Positions 1 through 11,029 are shown, counted from the first letter of the stretch. The stretch is 26,539 nt of DNA from DASWIG01 sp965371445 (GCA_965371445.1 CBDUYN010000146.1:1-26539); one strand, 5' to 3'. Numbers and translations: made by a program. Notes: a model not told the origin generated them from the letters alone.

Positions 1-105
1 CGGTTCGCCGGCCGCCGGTTCGCCGGCCGCCGGTTCGCCGGCCGCCGGTTCGCCGGCCGCCGGTTCGCCGGCCGCCGGCTCCACCGCTGCCGGCTCCGCC
101 ACCTC
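1..105 (-). repeat. 15-bp tandem repeat inside the GTPase tail (AAGEP pentapeptides)
   Basis: Five perfect copies of the 15-bp unit CGGTTCGCCGGCCGC fill 1-75, and two degenerate copies follow at 76-90 and 91-105. The unit is a multiple of three, so the reading frame is kept. On the minus strand it encodes AAGEP five times after the variants EVAEP and AAVEP. The array reaches the window edge, so its full copy number is unknown. Identity at synonymous positions points to recent slippage or unequal recombination, and the array may also be a point of assembly error. Confidence 0.95.
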
Positions 106-1392
106 GGGCAGGACCACCGGCTCGGGCAAAGCCGGCTCGGGAGGCAGGGGCGGCTTGGCCGGAGGCGGAGCCACGGGCATCGGACCCACCGGAAGCGGCG
201 ATCGATTCGGGGTCGGCTCGAGCGCAGGCGGCTCGGCCCCTACGGCAGGGGTCCCCGAAGGCTCGACGGCCTCGGGCTCGGTAGCGGCCGACTCCTCGGC
301 GACGCCCACCTCGGGCTCGGCCAAAGACACCTCCGGCTCGGGGAGCTCGGCCAACGCCGGCTCGACGACGGCCGCCGGCTCGATCTCCGCACCTTCTCCG
401 GCCGGCGCTTCTTCGGCGGGCTCGGAAGGCGCGGCCGCTTCCGTCGAGGGCAGCTCCGCCTCCACCGGTTCGAGGTCCACCGGAGCCGCATCGGGCAATC
501 CGGCGTCGAAGTCGTCGGCCGACGAAGCCGGATCCTTCGACCCGGCCACGGCCGGCCGCGATCCGCTCGCCGCTCCCGGCGACGGGGGCGGTTTCGGCAG
601 CGGGATCGACGGACGCGGCGAAGGAAATCCTTCCGCGGCTTTTGTACGCAGGGGCGGGGCCACCGGCATGCGTGGCAAGGGAGGCTTCGTGGGCGCCGAG
701 GGCTTGGGCGGCAGAGGGGGCTTGAGCGGCGCTTTGGGAAACGGCGGACGGCCGGGCGGGGGCGCTGCCGGGCGCCCCGCGGCCGAAGGCTCGGAGCGGC
801 CCTTCGTCAGCCGCTTCTTGAGCGCCAGCAGCGTCGCCTTGGAAACCAGCTTCAAGGTCTCGAAGACCCCGGTGCCGTTGATCGCCGAGGCCTCGGCCCA
901 GGGCCACTCGGCGCGGTTCAAGGCCTCGTTGAGCTCCTCGACCGACAAGACGTTCGGCAGGTCCCGCTTGTTGAACTGCAGGACGACCGGGATGGTCTCC
1001 AAGGAGAGGCCCATCTCGCCCAGGTTCTCTTCCAGGTTGGCGAACGAATCGATGTTCGCCTGGAGCATCGGCGCCTGAGAGTCAGCCACGAAGACGACGC
1101 CGTCGACCCCCTTTAAGACGAGCTTGCGGGTGGTGTTGTAGAACACCTGGCCCGGCACGGTGTAGAGCTGGATGCGGGTGTTGAAGCCGGCGATCGTGCC
1201 GACGTCGATGGGTAGCAGGTCGAAAAACAGCGTCCGGTCGGTCTCGGTCGCCAGCGACACCATCTCTCCCCGCGAGTCGGTCGAGGTGTGCTCGAAGATC
1301 CACTGGAGGTTGGTGGTCTTGCCGCACAGACCCGGGCCGTAGTAGACGACCTTGGCGGCCATCTGCATTGTGCTGTAGTTGAAGAAAACCAT
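1..1392 (-). CDS. MglA-like Ras-family GTPase with long Pro/Ala/Glu-rich tail (partial, 3' end outside window)
   Basis: The ATG is at 1390-1392, preceded by a GAGGA-type ribosome binding site, and the frame stays open to base 1 (464 codons). Residues 1 to about 196 form a complete MglA-type GTPase: P-loop GPGLCGKT at 19-26, TETDRTLFFD around 49-58, TVPGQVFY at 78-85, NKRD at 141-144 and SAINGTG at 169-175. This domain resembles Myxococcus MglA, the polarity switch that works with MglB, a Roadblock-fold GAP. Usual MglA proteins end near 195 residues. Here at least 267 more residues follow: first a basic Pro-rich stretch, then an acidic Pro/Ala/Glu/Val-rich one, ending at the window edge in AAGEP repeats. 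The tail looks disordered, and a further domain beyond the edge is possible. No MglB partner lies in the window. The GTPase assignment is firm; a polarity or motility role is inferred from the family. Confidence 0.9.
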   Translation of the reverse strand, partial: MVFFNYSTMQMAAKVVYYGPGLCGKTTNLQWIFEHTSTDSRGEMVSLATETDRTLFFDLLPIDVGTIAGFNTRIQLYTVPGQVFYNTTRKLVLKGVDGVVFVADSQAPMLQANIDSFANLEENLGEMGLSLETIPVVLQFNKRDLPNVLSVEELNEALNRAEWPWAEASAINGTGVFETLKLVSKATLLALKKRLTKGRSEPSAAGRPAAPPPGRPPFPKAPLKPPLPPKPSAPTKPPLPRMPVAPPLRTKAAEGFPSPRPSIPLPKPPPSPGAASGSRPAVAGSKDPASSADDFDAGLPDAAPVDLEPVEAELPSTEAAAPSEPAEEAPAGEGAEIEPAAVVEPALAELPEPEVSLAEPEVGVAEESAATEPEAVEPSGTPAVGAEPPALEPTPNRSPLPVGPMPVAPPPAKPPLPPEPALPEPVVLPEVAEPAAVEPAAGEPAAGEPAAGEPAAGEPAAGEP

Positions 1393-1419
1393 CTAAAGCC
1401 GTCCTCAGAGGGACCAGGG

Positions 1420-1448
1420 AGCTTAGCACCTGGGCTATAGGGGGTCAA
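1420..1448 (-). promoter_or_regulatory. Predicted sigma70-type promoter for the MglA-like gene
   Basis: On the minus strand TTGACC (1443-1448) is separated by 17 nt from TAAGCT (1420-1425), about 28 nt upstream of the GTPase ATG. The -35 box matches the consensus at five of six positions and the -10 box is weaker. Spacing and position suit a promoter, but this is a pattern match only. Confidence 0.45.
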
Positions 1449-1534
1449 GAAACCGCCAAGAGCGGTAGAATCGGGTCCTGACGGCGCGAAACCTGGCTCG
1501 GGCCGCACAAATCAGGGCCCGAGACGACGCCGGA

Positions 1535-1565
1535 TTGAAGTAGGATAGCGGCCTTACGGTAAAAT
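1535..1565 (+). promoter_or_regulatory. Possible promoter of the hrcA-grpE-dnaK-dnaJ operon
   Basis: TTGAAG (1535-1540) and TAAAAT (1560-1565) are the best -35/-10 pair upstream of hrcA, but the 19-nt spacer is long. They lie about 100 nt upstream of the GTG start. Transcription would begin near 1572, at the edge of a 10-bp palindrome, CGACGCGTCG (1574-1583). No sigma32-type CCCCAT box or complete CIRCE is visible. Confidence 0.3.
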
Positions 1566-1582
1566 GCCTAGCTCGACGCGTC

Positions 1583-1644
1583 GGTGGCGGGCCTGGGCAG
1601 GCCCGCCGCCCGTCCAGGCGGCGCCCGGACGAGAAAAGCGCCGC
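1583..1644 (+). promoter_or_regulatory. Strongly structured 5' leader of the hrcA operon
   Basis: The first hairpin pairs 1583-1594 with 1599-1610: 12 bp including one G-U pair, closed by a GGGC tetraloop. The second pairs 1618-1624 with 1638-1644: 7 perfect bp with a 13-nt A-rich loop, ending 7 nt before the hrcA ribosome binding site. A third fold, 1604-1610 with 1617-1623, competes with both. No U-tract follows, so a simple terminator is unlikely. The pairings are directly visible; a regulatory role is inferred. Confidence 0.5.
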
Positions 1645-1651
1645 AGAAGGC

Positions 1652-1657
1652 AAGGAG
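1652..1657 (+). promoter_or_regulatory. Ribosome binding site fixing the hrcA start
   Basis: AAGGAG lies 5 nt before the GTG at 1663. The in-frame upstream ATG at 1564 has no such site and overlaps the predicted -10 box, so the 33 extra residues it would add are not supported. Confidence 0.8.
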
Positions 1658-1662
1658 CAACG

Positions 1663-2739
1663 GTGCCGACCACGAAAGCCATCCAGACCACCGCACACCG
1701 CGATACGAGCCGGCTTTCGCCGCGCGATCGCCAGATCCTGGTCGACATCATCCAGACACATACCCGCTCGGGGGAGCCGGTCAGCTCCCGCGCCGTCTCA
1801 AAACATCCCCAGCATTGCCTCTCCGCAGCCTCGATCCGCAACGTCATGGCGGACTTGGAGGAGCTCGGCTACCTGCTCCAGCCCCACACCTCGGCCGGCC
1901 GAGTGCCCACGACGGCGGCCTATCGGCTCTACGTCGAAAGCCTGATCGAGACGGCTCACCTGTCGTTAGAGGACCGCCGCCGGATCGACGAGGCGCTCTT
2001 CTCGGAAGACGAGGACGGCGACACCCTGGTGGGCGCCGCAAGCCGCGTCCTCTCTGAGATGTCCCAGCAGGTCGCAGTCGTGGTCCGGCCCAAAGTCGAG
2101 GCCACGGTCTTGAAGGCCGTCGACTTCATTCCCCTCGAAGGCCGGCGCGTGCTCTGCGTGGTGGTTTCGACCGTCGGCTTCATCGACAACCTGGTGATCG
2201 AGACCGACGAGCCGATGGCCCGGCGCGATCTGGTACGCATCTCCAACTACCTGAGCGAGCACTTCGCCGGCGTCGAGCTTCGCGAGATCCGCGACCGGCT
2301 CCTCAGGATGATGGCCGAAGAACGCGCCCACGTCGATCGGTGGCTCGCCCAGGCCATCGAGCTCGCCCAGCGGACCGTGGCCGGTTTTAAGGCCCCCGAC
2401 GTCCTCGTCGAAGGAACGACGGCGCTTTTTGGCCAACCCGAGGTCCGGGACGTCGAGTCGATCCGCAGGATCCTCGACACCTTTGCCGACAAGGCGCGGC
2501 TGGTGCGCATGCTCAGCAGCTGCCTGGAGAGCAAGGGGGTGCGCGTCTACATCGGCGAAGACCACGAGGTGACCTCGGAGCTCGACTTCAGCCTCGTCGC
2601 GACCTCCTATGGGATCGGGAAACGGGCCCTCGGTAGCCTTGGAATTCTCGGACCGGCCCGTATGGAGTATCCTCGCATCGTCGCCCTGGTTCGATATCTC
2701 GGGGAGACCGTGAGCCGCACGCTCGCCGCACGCTCTTAG
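1663..2739 (+). CDS. hrcA: Heat-inducible transcription repressor HrcA
   Basis: HrcA is the DNA-binding repressor of class I heat-shock genes and is normally kept active by the GroE chaperonin. The 358-residue product is close to the usual 340-350. It starts at a GTG with AAGGAG 5 nt upstream. The N-terminal winged helix (about residues 15-85) carries the family motif RNVMADLEELGYL at 59-71, followed by HTSAGRVPT at 75-83. The middle is the GAF-like dimerisation and effector region. The C-terminus has the expected GILGPARMEYPRIVALVRYL segment. The gene heads an operon with grpE (16 nt gap), dnaK and dnaJ, so autoregulation is expected. However, the usual TTAGCACTC-N9-GAGTGCTAA operator is absent upstream, so its binding site here is unclear. 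Confidence 0.97.
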   Translation: MPTTKAIQTTAHRDTSRLSPRDRQILVDIIQTHTRSGEPVSSRAVSKHPQHCLSAASIRNVMADLEELGYLLQPHTSAGRVPTTAAYRLYVESLIETAHLSLEDRRRIDEALFSEDEDGDTLVGAASRVLSEMSQQVAVVVRPKVEATVLKAVDFIPLEGRRVLCVVVSTVGFIDNLVIETDEPMARRDLVRISNYLSEHFAGVELREIRDRLLRMMAEERAHVDRWLAQAIELAQRTVAGFKAPDVLVEGTTALFGQPEVRDVESIRRILDTFADKARLVRMLSSCLESKGVRVYIGEDHEVTSELDFSLVATSYGIGKRALGSLGILGPARMEYPRIVALVRYLGETVSRTLAARS

Positions 2740-2755
2740 TAATGAGGGACCTTGG

Positions 2756-3649
2756 ATGACGGAGAAAAGCGACCCGACGACGACCGAGAGCATTGAGCTG
2801 GACCTCGAGGACACCATCTCCGACTGGAGCCAGGTCATTGAGGACGCCATGGCTGTGGTCGACTCGACGGAGAGCCAGAAGGCCGAAAGCGAGGACAACG
2901 CCTCGCAAGACCGTGCCGAGCTCACGGCCGAGGAGGCCGCCGCCGGGGAGGACGCTGGCGAGGAGAAGCGACCCTCCGAGCTCGAGATCGAGCTCATGAT
3001 GCGAAACGACCGCCTGGAGGCGGAGGGCTCGGGTCTACGCGACCGCCTGGCGCGCACCCTGGCCGACTTCGAGAACTTCCGCAAGCGCTCCGAGCGCGAG
3101 AAAGACCTGATCGAGCGTTTCGCTCTCACCAGCGTGCTCAAGGACTTCCTCGGGGTTTTCGACAACCTGGGCCGCGCCCTCGCCGCCTCGGGCAACGCCG
3201 AGGACTTGAAGCAAGGCGTCGACATGATCGCCCGCCAGTTCTACGACTTGATGCGGCGCTATGGCGTCGAGCCGATTGAAGCGACCGGCCAGCCCTTCGA
3301 CCCCAAGGTCCACGAAGCGGTCGCCAGCACCGAAGGGGCCGACGTCGAGCTCCCGACGGTCACGGACGAGCACCAGCGCGGCTACGTCCTCCACGACCGC
3401 CTGTTGCGCCCCGCCATGGTCACCGTCGCGATGCCGGCCCCCAAACCGGCTGCCGAGGAGACCCAAGAGGATCCCGGCGACGAAATCGAGTCGCCGGCGC
3501 TCGCCGACGCAGATCCGGAGGCGGAGGACTCGGACCAGGAAGTCGAGGATAGAGCCCCCGAGTCTCCGGAAGGGGCTCAGGAGGCCAGCGAAGCCGGCCA
3601 AGAAGAGGCTGGCGAGACCCGGGAAACGATCGAGGAGCCGGCCGGTTGA
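2756..3649 (+). CDS. grpE: Nucleotide exchange factor GrpE with extended acidic ends
   Basis: GrpE releases ADP from DnaK and so drives the Hsp70 cycle. GAGGG sits 7 nt before the ATG, 16 nt after hrcA. The conserved core covers about residues 75-227: the long-helix motif ADFENFRKR at 103-111, FDNLGRAL at 135-142, GVEPIEATGQPFDPKVHEAV at 170-189 and GYVLHDRLLRPAMVTVA at 209-225. The protein has 297 residues, against about 180-210 for most GrpE. The excess is an acidic N-terminal stretch of about 74 residues and an acidic, probably disordered C-terminal tail of about 70 (228-297) rich in Glu, Asp, Pro and Ala. N-terminal acidic arms are common in the family, but a C-terminal one is not. No frameshift explains it, and the frame ends cleanly 35 nt before dnaK. 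Confidence 0.97.
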   Translation: MTEKSDPTTTESIELDLEDTISDWSQVIEDAMAVVDSTESQKAESEDNASQDRAELTAEEAAAGEDAGEEKRPSELEIELMMRNDRLEAEGSGLRDRLARTLADFENFRKRSEREKDLIERFALTSVLKDFLGVFDNLGRALAASGNAEDLKQGVDMIARQFYDLMRRYGVEPIEATGQPFDPKVHEAVASTEGADVELPTVTDEHQRGYVLHDRLLRPAMVTVAMPAPKPAAEETQEDPGDEIESPALADADPEAEDSDQEVEDRAPESPEGAQEASEAGQEEAGETRETIEEPAG

Positions 3650-3673
3650 ACCGGTGAACGGCCGAGTTGGAGC

Positions 3674-3677
3674 GGAG
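3674..3677 (+). promoter_or_regulatory. Ribosome binding site fixing the dnaK start
   Basis: GGAG lies 7 nt before the GTG at 3685, which gives the family-typical N-terminus MGKIIGIDLGTT. The TTG at 3667 would add six unconserved residues and overlap this site poorly. Confidence 0.75.
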
Positions 3678-3684
3678 CGATTTC

Positions 3685-5502
<1,818 letters not shown>

Positions 5503-5524
5503 GTCCCACAACCTCTTTGCCACA

Positions 5525-6631
5525 ATGGCCACAAAGCGCGATTATTACGAAGTCCTCGGGATCCCCAGGGAAGCCTCGACCCAGGAGATCAAATCGGCCT
5601 ACCGAAAGCTTGCCGTCAAGTACCATCCCGACCGCAACCAGGGGAACCCGGAAGCGGAGGAGAATTTCAAGGAAGCGGCCGAAGCCTACGCCGTCTTGTC
5701 GGACCCGGAAAAGCGGGCACGCTACGACCGCTTCGGCCACGAGGCAACAGCGGGAGGGTTTGGCGATTTCGACCCCTCGGTCTTCGGCGATTTCTCAGAC
5801 ATCCTGGGAGACCTCTTCGGATTCGGATTCGGCGGCGGGCGGCGGCGAACGACCGGAGTCCCCGGGGCGGACCTGCGCTACGACCTGCGGATCCGCTTCG
5901 AGGAAGCGGCCTTCGGCCATGAGCTCAAGATTCGCGTGCCGCGCCTTGAAAGCTGCGACGGCTGCTCGGGAACCGGCAGCCGCGACGGACGCCTCACGAG
6001 TTGCGCCACCTGCGGCGGCCAGGGCCGGGTTCGCTACAGCCGGGGCTTTTTCAGCGTCGCTCAGACCTGCCCGCAATGCGGCGGCCAGGGACAGATGGTC
6101 ACCGATCCGTGCCGGAAATGCCGTGGCGAGGGCCGCATCGAGCGCCAGCGCGAGCTGGAGGTCAAGATCCCGGCCGGCGTCGACACCGGCCTTCGGCTGC
6201 GGTTGCGCGGCGAGGGGGAGCACGGCCTGCGCGGCGGACCGCCCGGCGACCTTGACGTCGTCATTCACGTCGAGCCTCACGAGCGCTTCCAACGCGATGG
6301 CGCCGACGTCTTCGAGCGGCGCGAGCTCAGCTATGCGCAGCTTGTCCTCGGGACCAACGTCGAAATCACGACGCTCCACGGAACCGAGTCGCTACGAGTC
6401 TCGGCCGGCACGACGCCGGGCCACGAATTCCGCCTCCGGGCCCAGGGGATCGAGCGCCTGCGCGGCGACGGCCGCGGCGACCACGTCGTCCACGTGGCGC
6501 TCAAGGTCCCGAGGCTGAAGGACTTGAGCGAAGAGGAGATCGAGCTGCTGCGCCAGCTGGCCGAGCTCGAAGGCTCCGAGGTCGCCGACACCCACGGCGT
6601 CCTCGGTAGAGTGAAAAACCTCTTCGGGTAG
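5525..6631 (+). CDS. dnaJ: Chaperone protein DnaJ (Hsp40, type A)
   Basis: DnaJ delivers substrates to DnaK and stimulates its ATPase. The 368-residue product has a J domain (1 to about 70) with HPD at 34-36, then a short Gly/Phe-rich linker (78-106). A complete zinc domain has four CxxCxGxG repeats, with cysteine pairs at 144/147, 160/163, 182/185 and 196/199. The two beta-barrel substrate domains and a C-terminal dimerisation segment follow. The gene begins 22 nt after dnaK, but no ribosome binding site stands at normal distance from its ATG: the nearest AGG is about 20 nt away, at the dnaK stop. Translation may depend on dnaK through coupling. It ends 12 nt from the convergent phosphatase gene. 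Confidence 0.97.
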   Translation: MATKRDYYEVLGIPREASTQEIKSAYRKLAVKYHPDRNQGNPEAEENFKEAAEAYAVLSDPEKRARYDRFGHEATAGGFGDFDPSVFGDFSDILGDLFGFGFGGGRRRTTGVPGADLRYDLRIRFEEAAFGHELKIRVPRLESCDGCSGTGSRDGRLTSCATCGGQGRVRYSRGFFSVAQTCPQCGGQGQMVTDPCRKCRGEGRIERQRELEVKIPAGVDTGLRLRLRGEGEHGLRGGPPGDLDVVIHVEPHERFQRDGADVFERRELSYAQLVLGTNVEITTLHGTESLRVSAGTTPGHEFRLRAQGIERLRGDGRGDHVVHVALKVPRLKDLSEEEIELLRQLAELEGSEVADTHGVLGRVKNLFG

Positions 6632-6661
6632 AGGCCGGTGGTCTTAGCCTCCGGTAGCCTC
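6631..6661. terminator. Possible bidirectional hairpin between dnaJ and the phosphatase gene
   Basis: GAGGC (6631-6635) can pair with GCCTC (6657-6661), and CGG (6636-6638) with CCG (6651-6653), leaving a 3-nt bulge. The hairpin overlaps both stop regions at a convergent junction. There is no T-run on either side, so intrinsic termination is doubtful. Confidence 0.2.
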
Positions 6662-7852
6662 CAAAACAAGCACCGTCCAGTCGTCTTCCTGCTCCTCCAG
6701 GGTCGCGGCGCGGACGCGCTCGACGAGCTCGTCGAGCCAAAGCTCGGGGGACTCCTGGCGATGATCGAGGAGCCCCTGAAACGCCTCGTAGCCCAGTGGC
6801 TCGCCGGGCTCGGCCGGCGCCTCCGGCAAGCCGTCGGTCAAGAACAGGATCCGGTCCCCGGGCTCCAGGTCGACGACGACGGAGTGGTACTCGACGGCGC
6901 CGCGCAGCCCCAAGGGTAGACGCGGCAGAGGTGCCTCAAGCGGCTCGACCGGGTGGTCCCGGCGCAGGAGATAAGGATCCGGCAGCCCGGCATTGGCAAG
7001 CTCGAAACGCCCCGTCTGCGGATTGAAACCCGCCAGGGCGAGGGCCACGAACTCCCGGTCTCCGAGCTCGGCGGCGAGCTTCTCGTTCAGCTGCTGGAGC
7101 GTCTCCACCACCGAGCGGTCGGCGGCCATCAGGGGAAGGACCGCCTTCACAGTCGCCATCACGAGGCTGGCCGCGATTCCCTTGCCGGCGACATCGGCGA
7201 CCGCGATCCGAAGCGTATGGTCCCCGAGCTCGAAGTACTCGTAGAAATCGCCGGCCACGAAGCGGGCGGCGAGGTTGCGGGCGGCCAGCCGATAGCGCTC
7301 GCCAACGGCTACGGCCGGTGGCTGGAGCCGCTGCTGGAGAGTCCGCGCCAGCTCCAGCTCACGTGCCGCGACTTCCTGGTTCTTTTGCGCCAAGAGCGCC
7401 CGCTTCTCGGCCTGGCGCGAGGCGTCGAAGGCGAGGAAGAGGTAGGCCGCCGCCGCCGCCAACAGGTAGAGCAGCAGGCCGGCGGCCAGAAGCAGGGGCA
7501 GCTGCCGCACGTATCCTGCCGCCAGGCCTGCGAGCGGCTCCAGCCGTGCCAGCAGATGCGCCCAAGCGAAACCGGCCACCAGCCAGAGGCCGCTCGAGAC
7601 GAGGCCCGCCGCCGCGTGCGTGCCCATCGCACGCCACACGCTGACCCGTGTCAGCGGCATCGAGCGAGCCGGATACCATGCCGCGAGGCAGATGAAGCCG
7701 TAGACCAGAGCCAGAGGCACGGCGAGCACCAGGGCCTCCAAAGCGCCGAGCTCGCCGACGGAGGCGACGATCGCGGCAAGGAAGACGCCTAGCGGCAGCC
7801 AGACGGCCAGGTAGATCAGAAGGCGGCCTCTCGGGCCGAGAATCGGATGCAT
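6644..7852 (-). CDS. Membrane-anchored SpoIIE/PP2C-type serine/threonine phosphatase
   Basis: This is a 402-residue protein phosphatase of the RsbU/SpoIIE group, which removes phosphate from Ser/Thr in partners such as anti-sigma-factor antagonists. The N-terminal third holds about four hydrophobic segments (near 11-32, 36-60, 80-103 and 117-142). A charged, probably coiled-coil helix (145-178) ending in LQQRLQPP is the usual signalling helix before this domain. The PP2C-like domain runs from about 185 to the end and keeps its metal-site aspartates: GDFYEYF near 201, VADVAGKG near 218, FLTDG near 337 and EDDWTVL near 389. An active enzyme is expected. The ATG is 12 nt downstream of the LiaF-like gene's stop, so the two are probably co-transcribed and coupled. 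No anti-sigma or STAS partner is in the window. The divergent Ser/Thr kinase is a candidate functional opponent by position only. Confidence 0.9.
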   Translation of the reverse strand: MHPILGPRGRLLIYLAVWLPLGVFLAAIVASVGELGALEALVLAVPLALVYGFICLAAWYPARSMPLTRVSVWRAMGTHAAAGLVSSGLWLVAGFAWAHLLARLEPLAGLAAGYVRQLPLLLAAGLLLYLLAAAAAYLFLAFDASRQAEKRALLAQKNQEVAARELELARTLQQRLQPPAVAVGERYRLAARNLAARFVAGDFYEYFELGDHTLRIAVADVAGKGIAASLVMATVKAVLPLMAADRSVVETLQQLNEKLAAELGDREFVALALAGFNPQTGRFELANAGLPDPYLLRRDHPVEPLEAPLPRLPLGLRGAVEYHSVVVDLEPGDRILFLTDGLPEAPAEPGEPLGYEAFQGLLDHRQESPELWLDELVERVRAATLEEQEDDWTVLVLEATGG

Positions 7853-7864
7853 CAGCGCGCCACT

Positions 7865-8581
7865 TCAGAGCCGGACTTCGATCCCGCCCATGAAGACGAG
7901 CCCTCGGACGACGAGATGCGCTCCATCGCTCTCCTTGTCCACCGGATCCATCTCCAAGGGCGAGTCATTCCGGAAACGGCTGTCGTCGGCGCCGCCCATG
8001 ATGGGTGAGACCTGGAGGCTGACGCTCCAATCCTCCGGAACCCGCAGGGTGATCCCGCCCCACAGGGCGAGCACTTCAAGCTCCGCCTCGCCGTCGGCGA
8101 GGCCCGCCTCTCGGAGGTCGAGATCGCAACCGCCGAGCATCGCCGTCAACGTCCCGCCGCGGAATCTGTCCGCCGTGATCTGGCGACGCCGCGAAGCGAG
8201 GAGGACGAACAGATCCACCTGATCGGATTCGACGCTCTCCGTCGCCCTGCGTTGCGGGCGCCGGCGCCCGCCACCGAAGGAGCGCAACACGAGGCTCGCC
8301 CCGAAAAAGAGCAGCAGGACCGGCCACAGCTCGGCGACACCGACGTCCAGATACCTGCGGGCCAGAAACGCCGCGCCAATGAGGAGCAGGAACCACCCTA
8401 AGCCCGGAGAGCGCCGCAAACGGCTGACACCGAGGACGAGCAGCAGGATTGGCCAATGGCCCAAGACGGTGCCGAAGTCAACCAGGCCGAGGTTGTCGAG
8501 AGTCAGAAGGACTCCGAGGGCGATCGTGGCGAGACCCAGGAGGGTCCGCGACTTCAAGAGGGAGGCGGTTTTCTCGCTCAT
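7865..8581 (-). CDS. LiaF-like envelope stress membrane protein
   Basis: This 238-residue protein has an N-terminal LiaI/LiaF-type membrane region with four hydrophobic segments (about 12-31, 38-53, 60-75 and 81-100), including the typical LLTLDNLGLVDF and HWPILLLVLG pattern. A basic, hydrophilic linker (101-120) follows. The C-terminal LiaF-like beta domain (about 121-238) carries TAMLGGCDLDLREA, WGGITLRVPEDWSV and a final GLVFMGGIEVRL, the repeated glycine-rich signature of this fold. In Bacillus, LiaF inhibits the cell-wall stress system LiaRS; no LiaRS pair is present here, so the function is open. The ATG at 8581 is preferred: upstream extension to 8641 adds 20 residues unlike the family and enters the divergent control region. 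It is first in a two-gene unit with the phosphatase. Confidence 0.82.
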   Translation of the reverse strand: MSEKTASLLKSRTLLGLATIALGVLLTLDNLGLVDFGTVLGHWPILLLVLGVSRLRRSPGLGWFLLLIGAAFLARRYLDVGVAELWPVLLLFFGASLVLRSFGGGRRRPQRRATESVESDQVDLFVLLASRRRQITADRFRGGTLTAMLGGCDLDLREAGLADGEAELEVLALWGGITLRVPEDWSVSLQVSPIMGGADDSRFRNDSPLEMDPVDKESDGAHLVVRGLVFMGGIEVRL

Positions 8582-8618
8582 GACACCGCGAAGCTTAGCG
8601 CACCTGGGAGCGTTTCGG

Positions 8619-8722
8619 CGCGGCACCGCGGAGGAAGACAATCGGCGCCTTGCCTACGGTGCAACCGGGGCTATACTTCAATCCTCTTCAGGAGGCCCTC
8701 GAAACCGTCCGCGGCACCGCGG
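8619..8722. repeat. Two exact 13-bp direct repeats flanking the kinase promoter
   Basis: CGCGGCACCGCGG occurs at 8619-8631 and again at 8710-8722, 91 bp apart. The predicted promoter (8650-8677) lies between them. A diverged copy at 8582-8593 matches 10 of 12 positions of the first copy's 8622-8633. The core is nearly palindromic (CCGCGG-CA-CCGCGG in the second copy). Paired operator sites are possible, but high G+C raises the chance of coincidence. Confidence 0.45.
8650..8677 (+). promoter_or_regulatory. Predicted sigma70-type promoter of the kinase gene
   Basis: TTGCCT (8650-8655) and TATACT (8672-8677) are 16 nt apart, with four of six and five of six consensus matches. Transcription would start near 8684, leaving a leader of about 56 nt. 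The box also shows that the upstream in-frame TTG at 8650 is promoter sequence rather than a start codon. Confidence 0.5.
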
Positions 8723-8729
8723 TGGCGGG

Positions 8730-8734
8730 AGGAG
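8730..8734 (+). promoter_or_regulatory. Ribosome binding site fixing the kinase start
   Basis: AGGAG, within GGGAGGAG at 8727-8734, is 5 nt before the TTG at 8740. The ATG at 8752 is too distant (17 nt) to use it well. Confidence 0.7.
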
Positions 8735-8739
8735 ACATT

Positions 8740-11001
<2,262 letters not shown>

Positions 11002-11029
11002 CCAGGCCTGAGAGAAGCCGGACGGACCT

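Noticed and set aside
1..105. CRISPR-like repeat array
   Set aside because: The units are 15 bp, directly adjacent without spacers, and in frame within a coding region.
155..1078. Plus-strand 307-codon Gly/Ser-rich frame
   Set aside because: It is the complement of the Pro/Ala/Glu-rich GTPase tail and has no recognisable domain or ribosome binding site.
1423..1429. TTAGCAC resembling the left half of a CIRCE operator
   Set aside because: The required GAGTGCTAA is absent 9 nt downstream, and the site lies in the predicted promoter of the opposite gene.
1564..1662. N-terminal extension of HrcA from the ATG at 1564
   Set aside because: It overlaps the predicted -10 box and the leader hairpins, lacks a ribosome binding site and is unlike HrcA. 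The GTG at 1663 has a good site.
1966..3225. Long minus-strand open frame of 419 codons antisense to hrcA/grpE
   Set aside because: It opposes two recognisable genes, has Ser/Arg-rich shadow composition and matches no family. High G+C makes such frames common.
6953..7792. Plus-strand 279-codon frame across the phosphatase gene
   Set aside because: The opposite frame carries all the PP2C metal-site motifs and membrane segments; this one has none.
8650..8739. 30-codon extension of the kinase from the TTG at 8650
   Set aside because: That TTG is the predicted -35 box, and AGGAG is placed correctly for the TTG at 8740.
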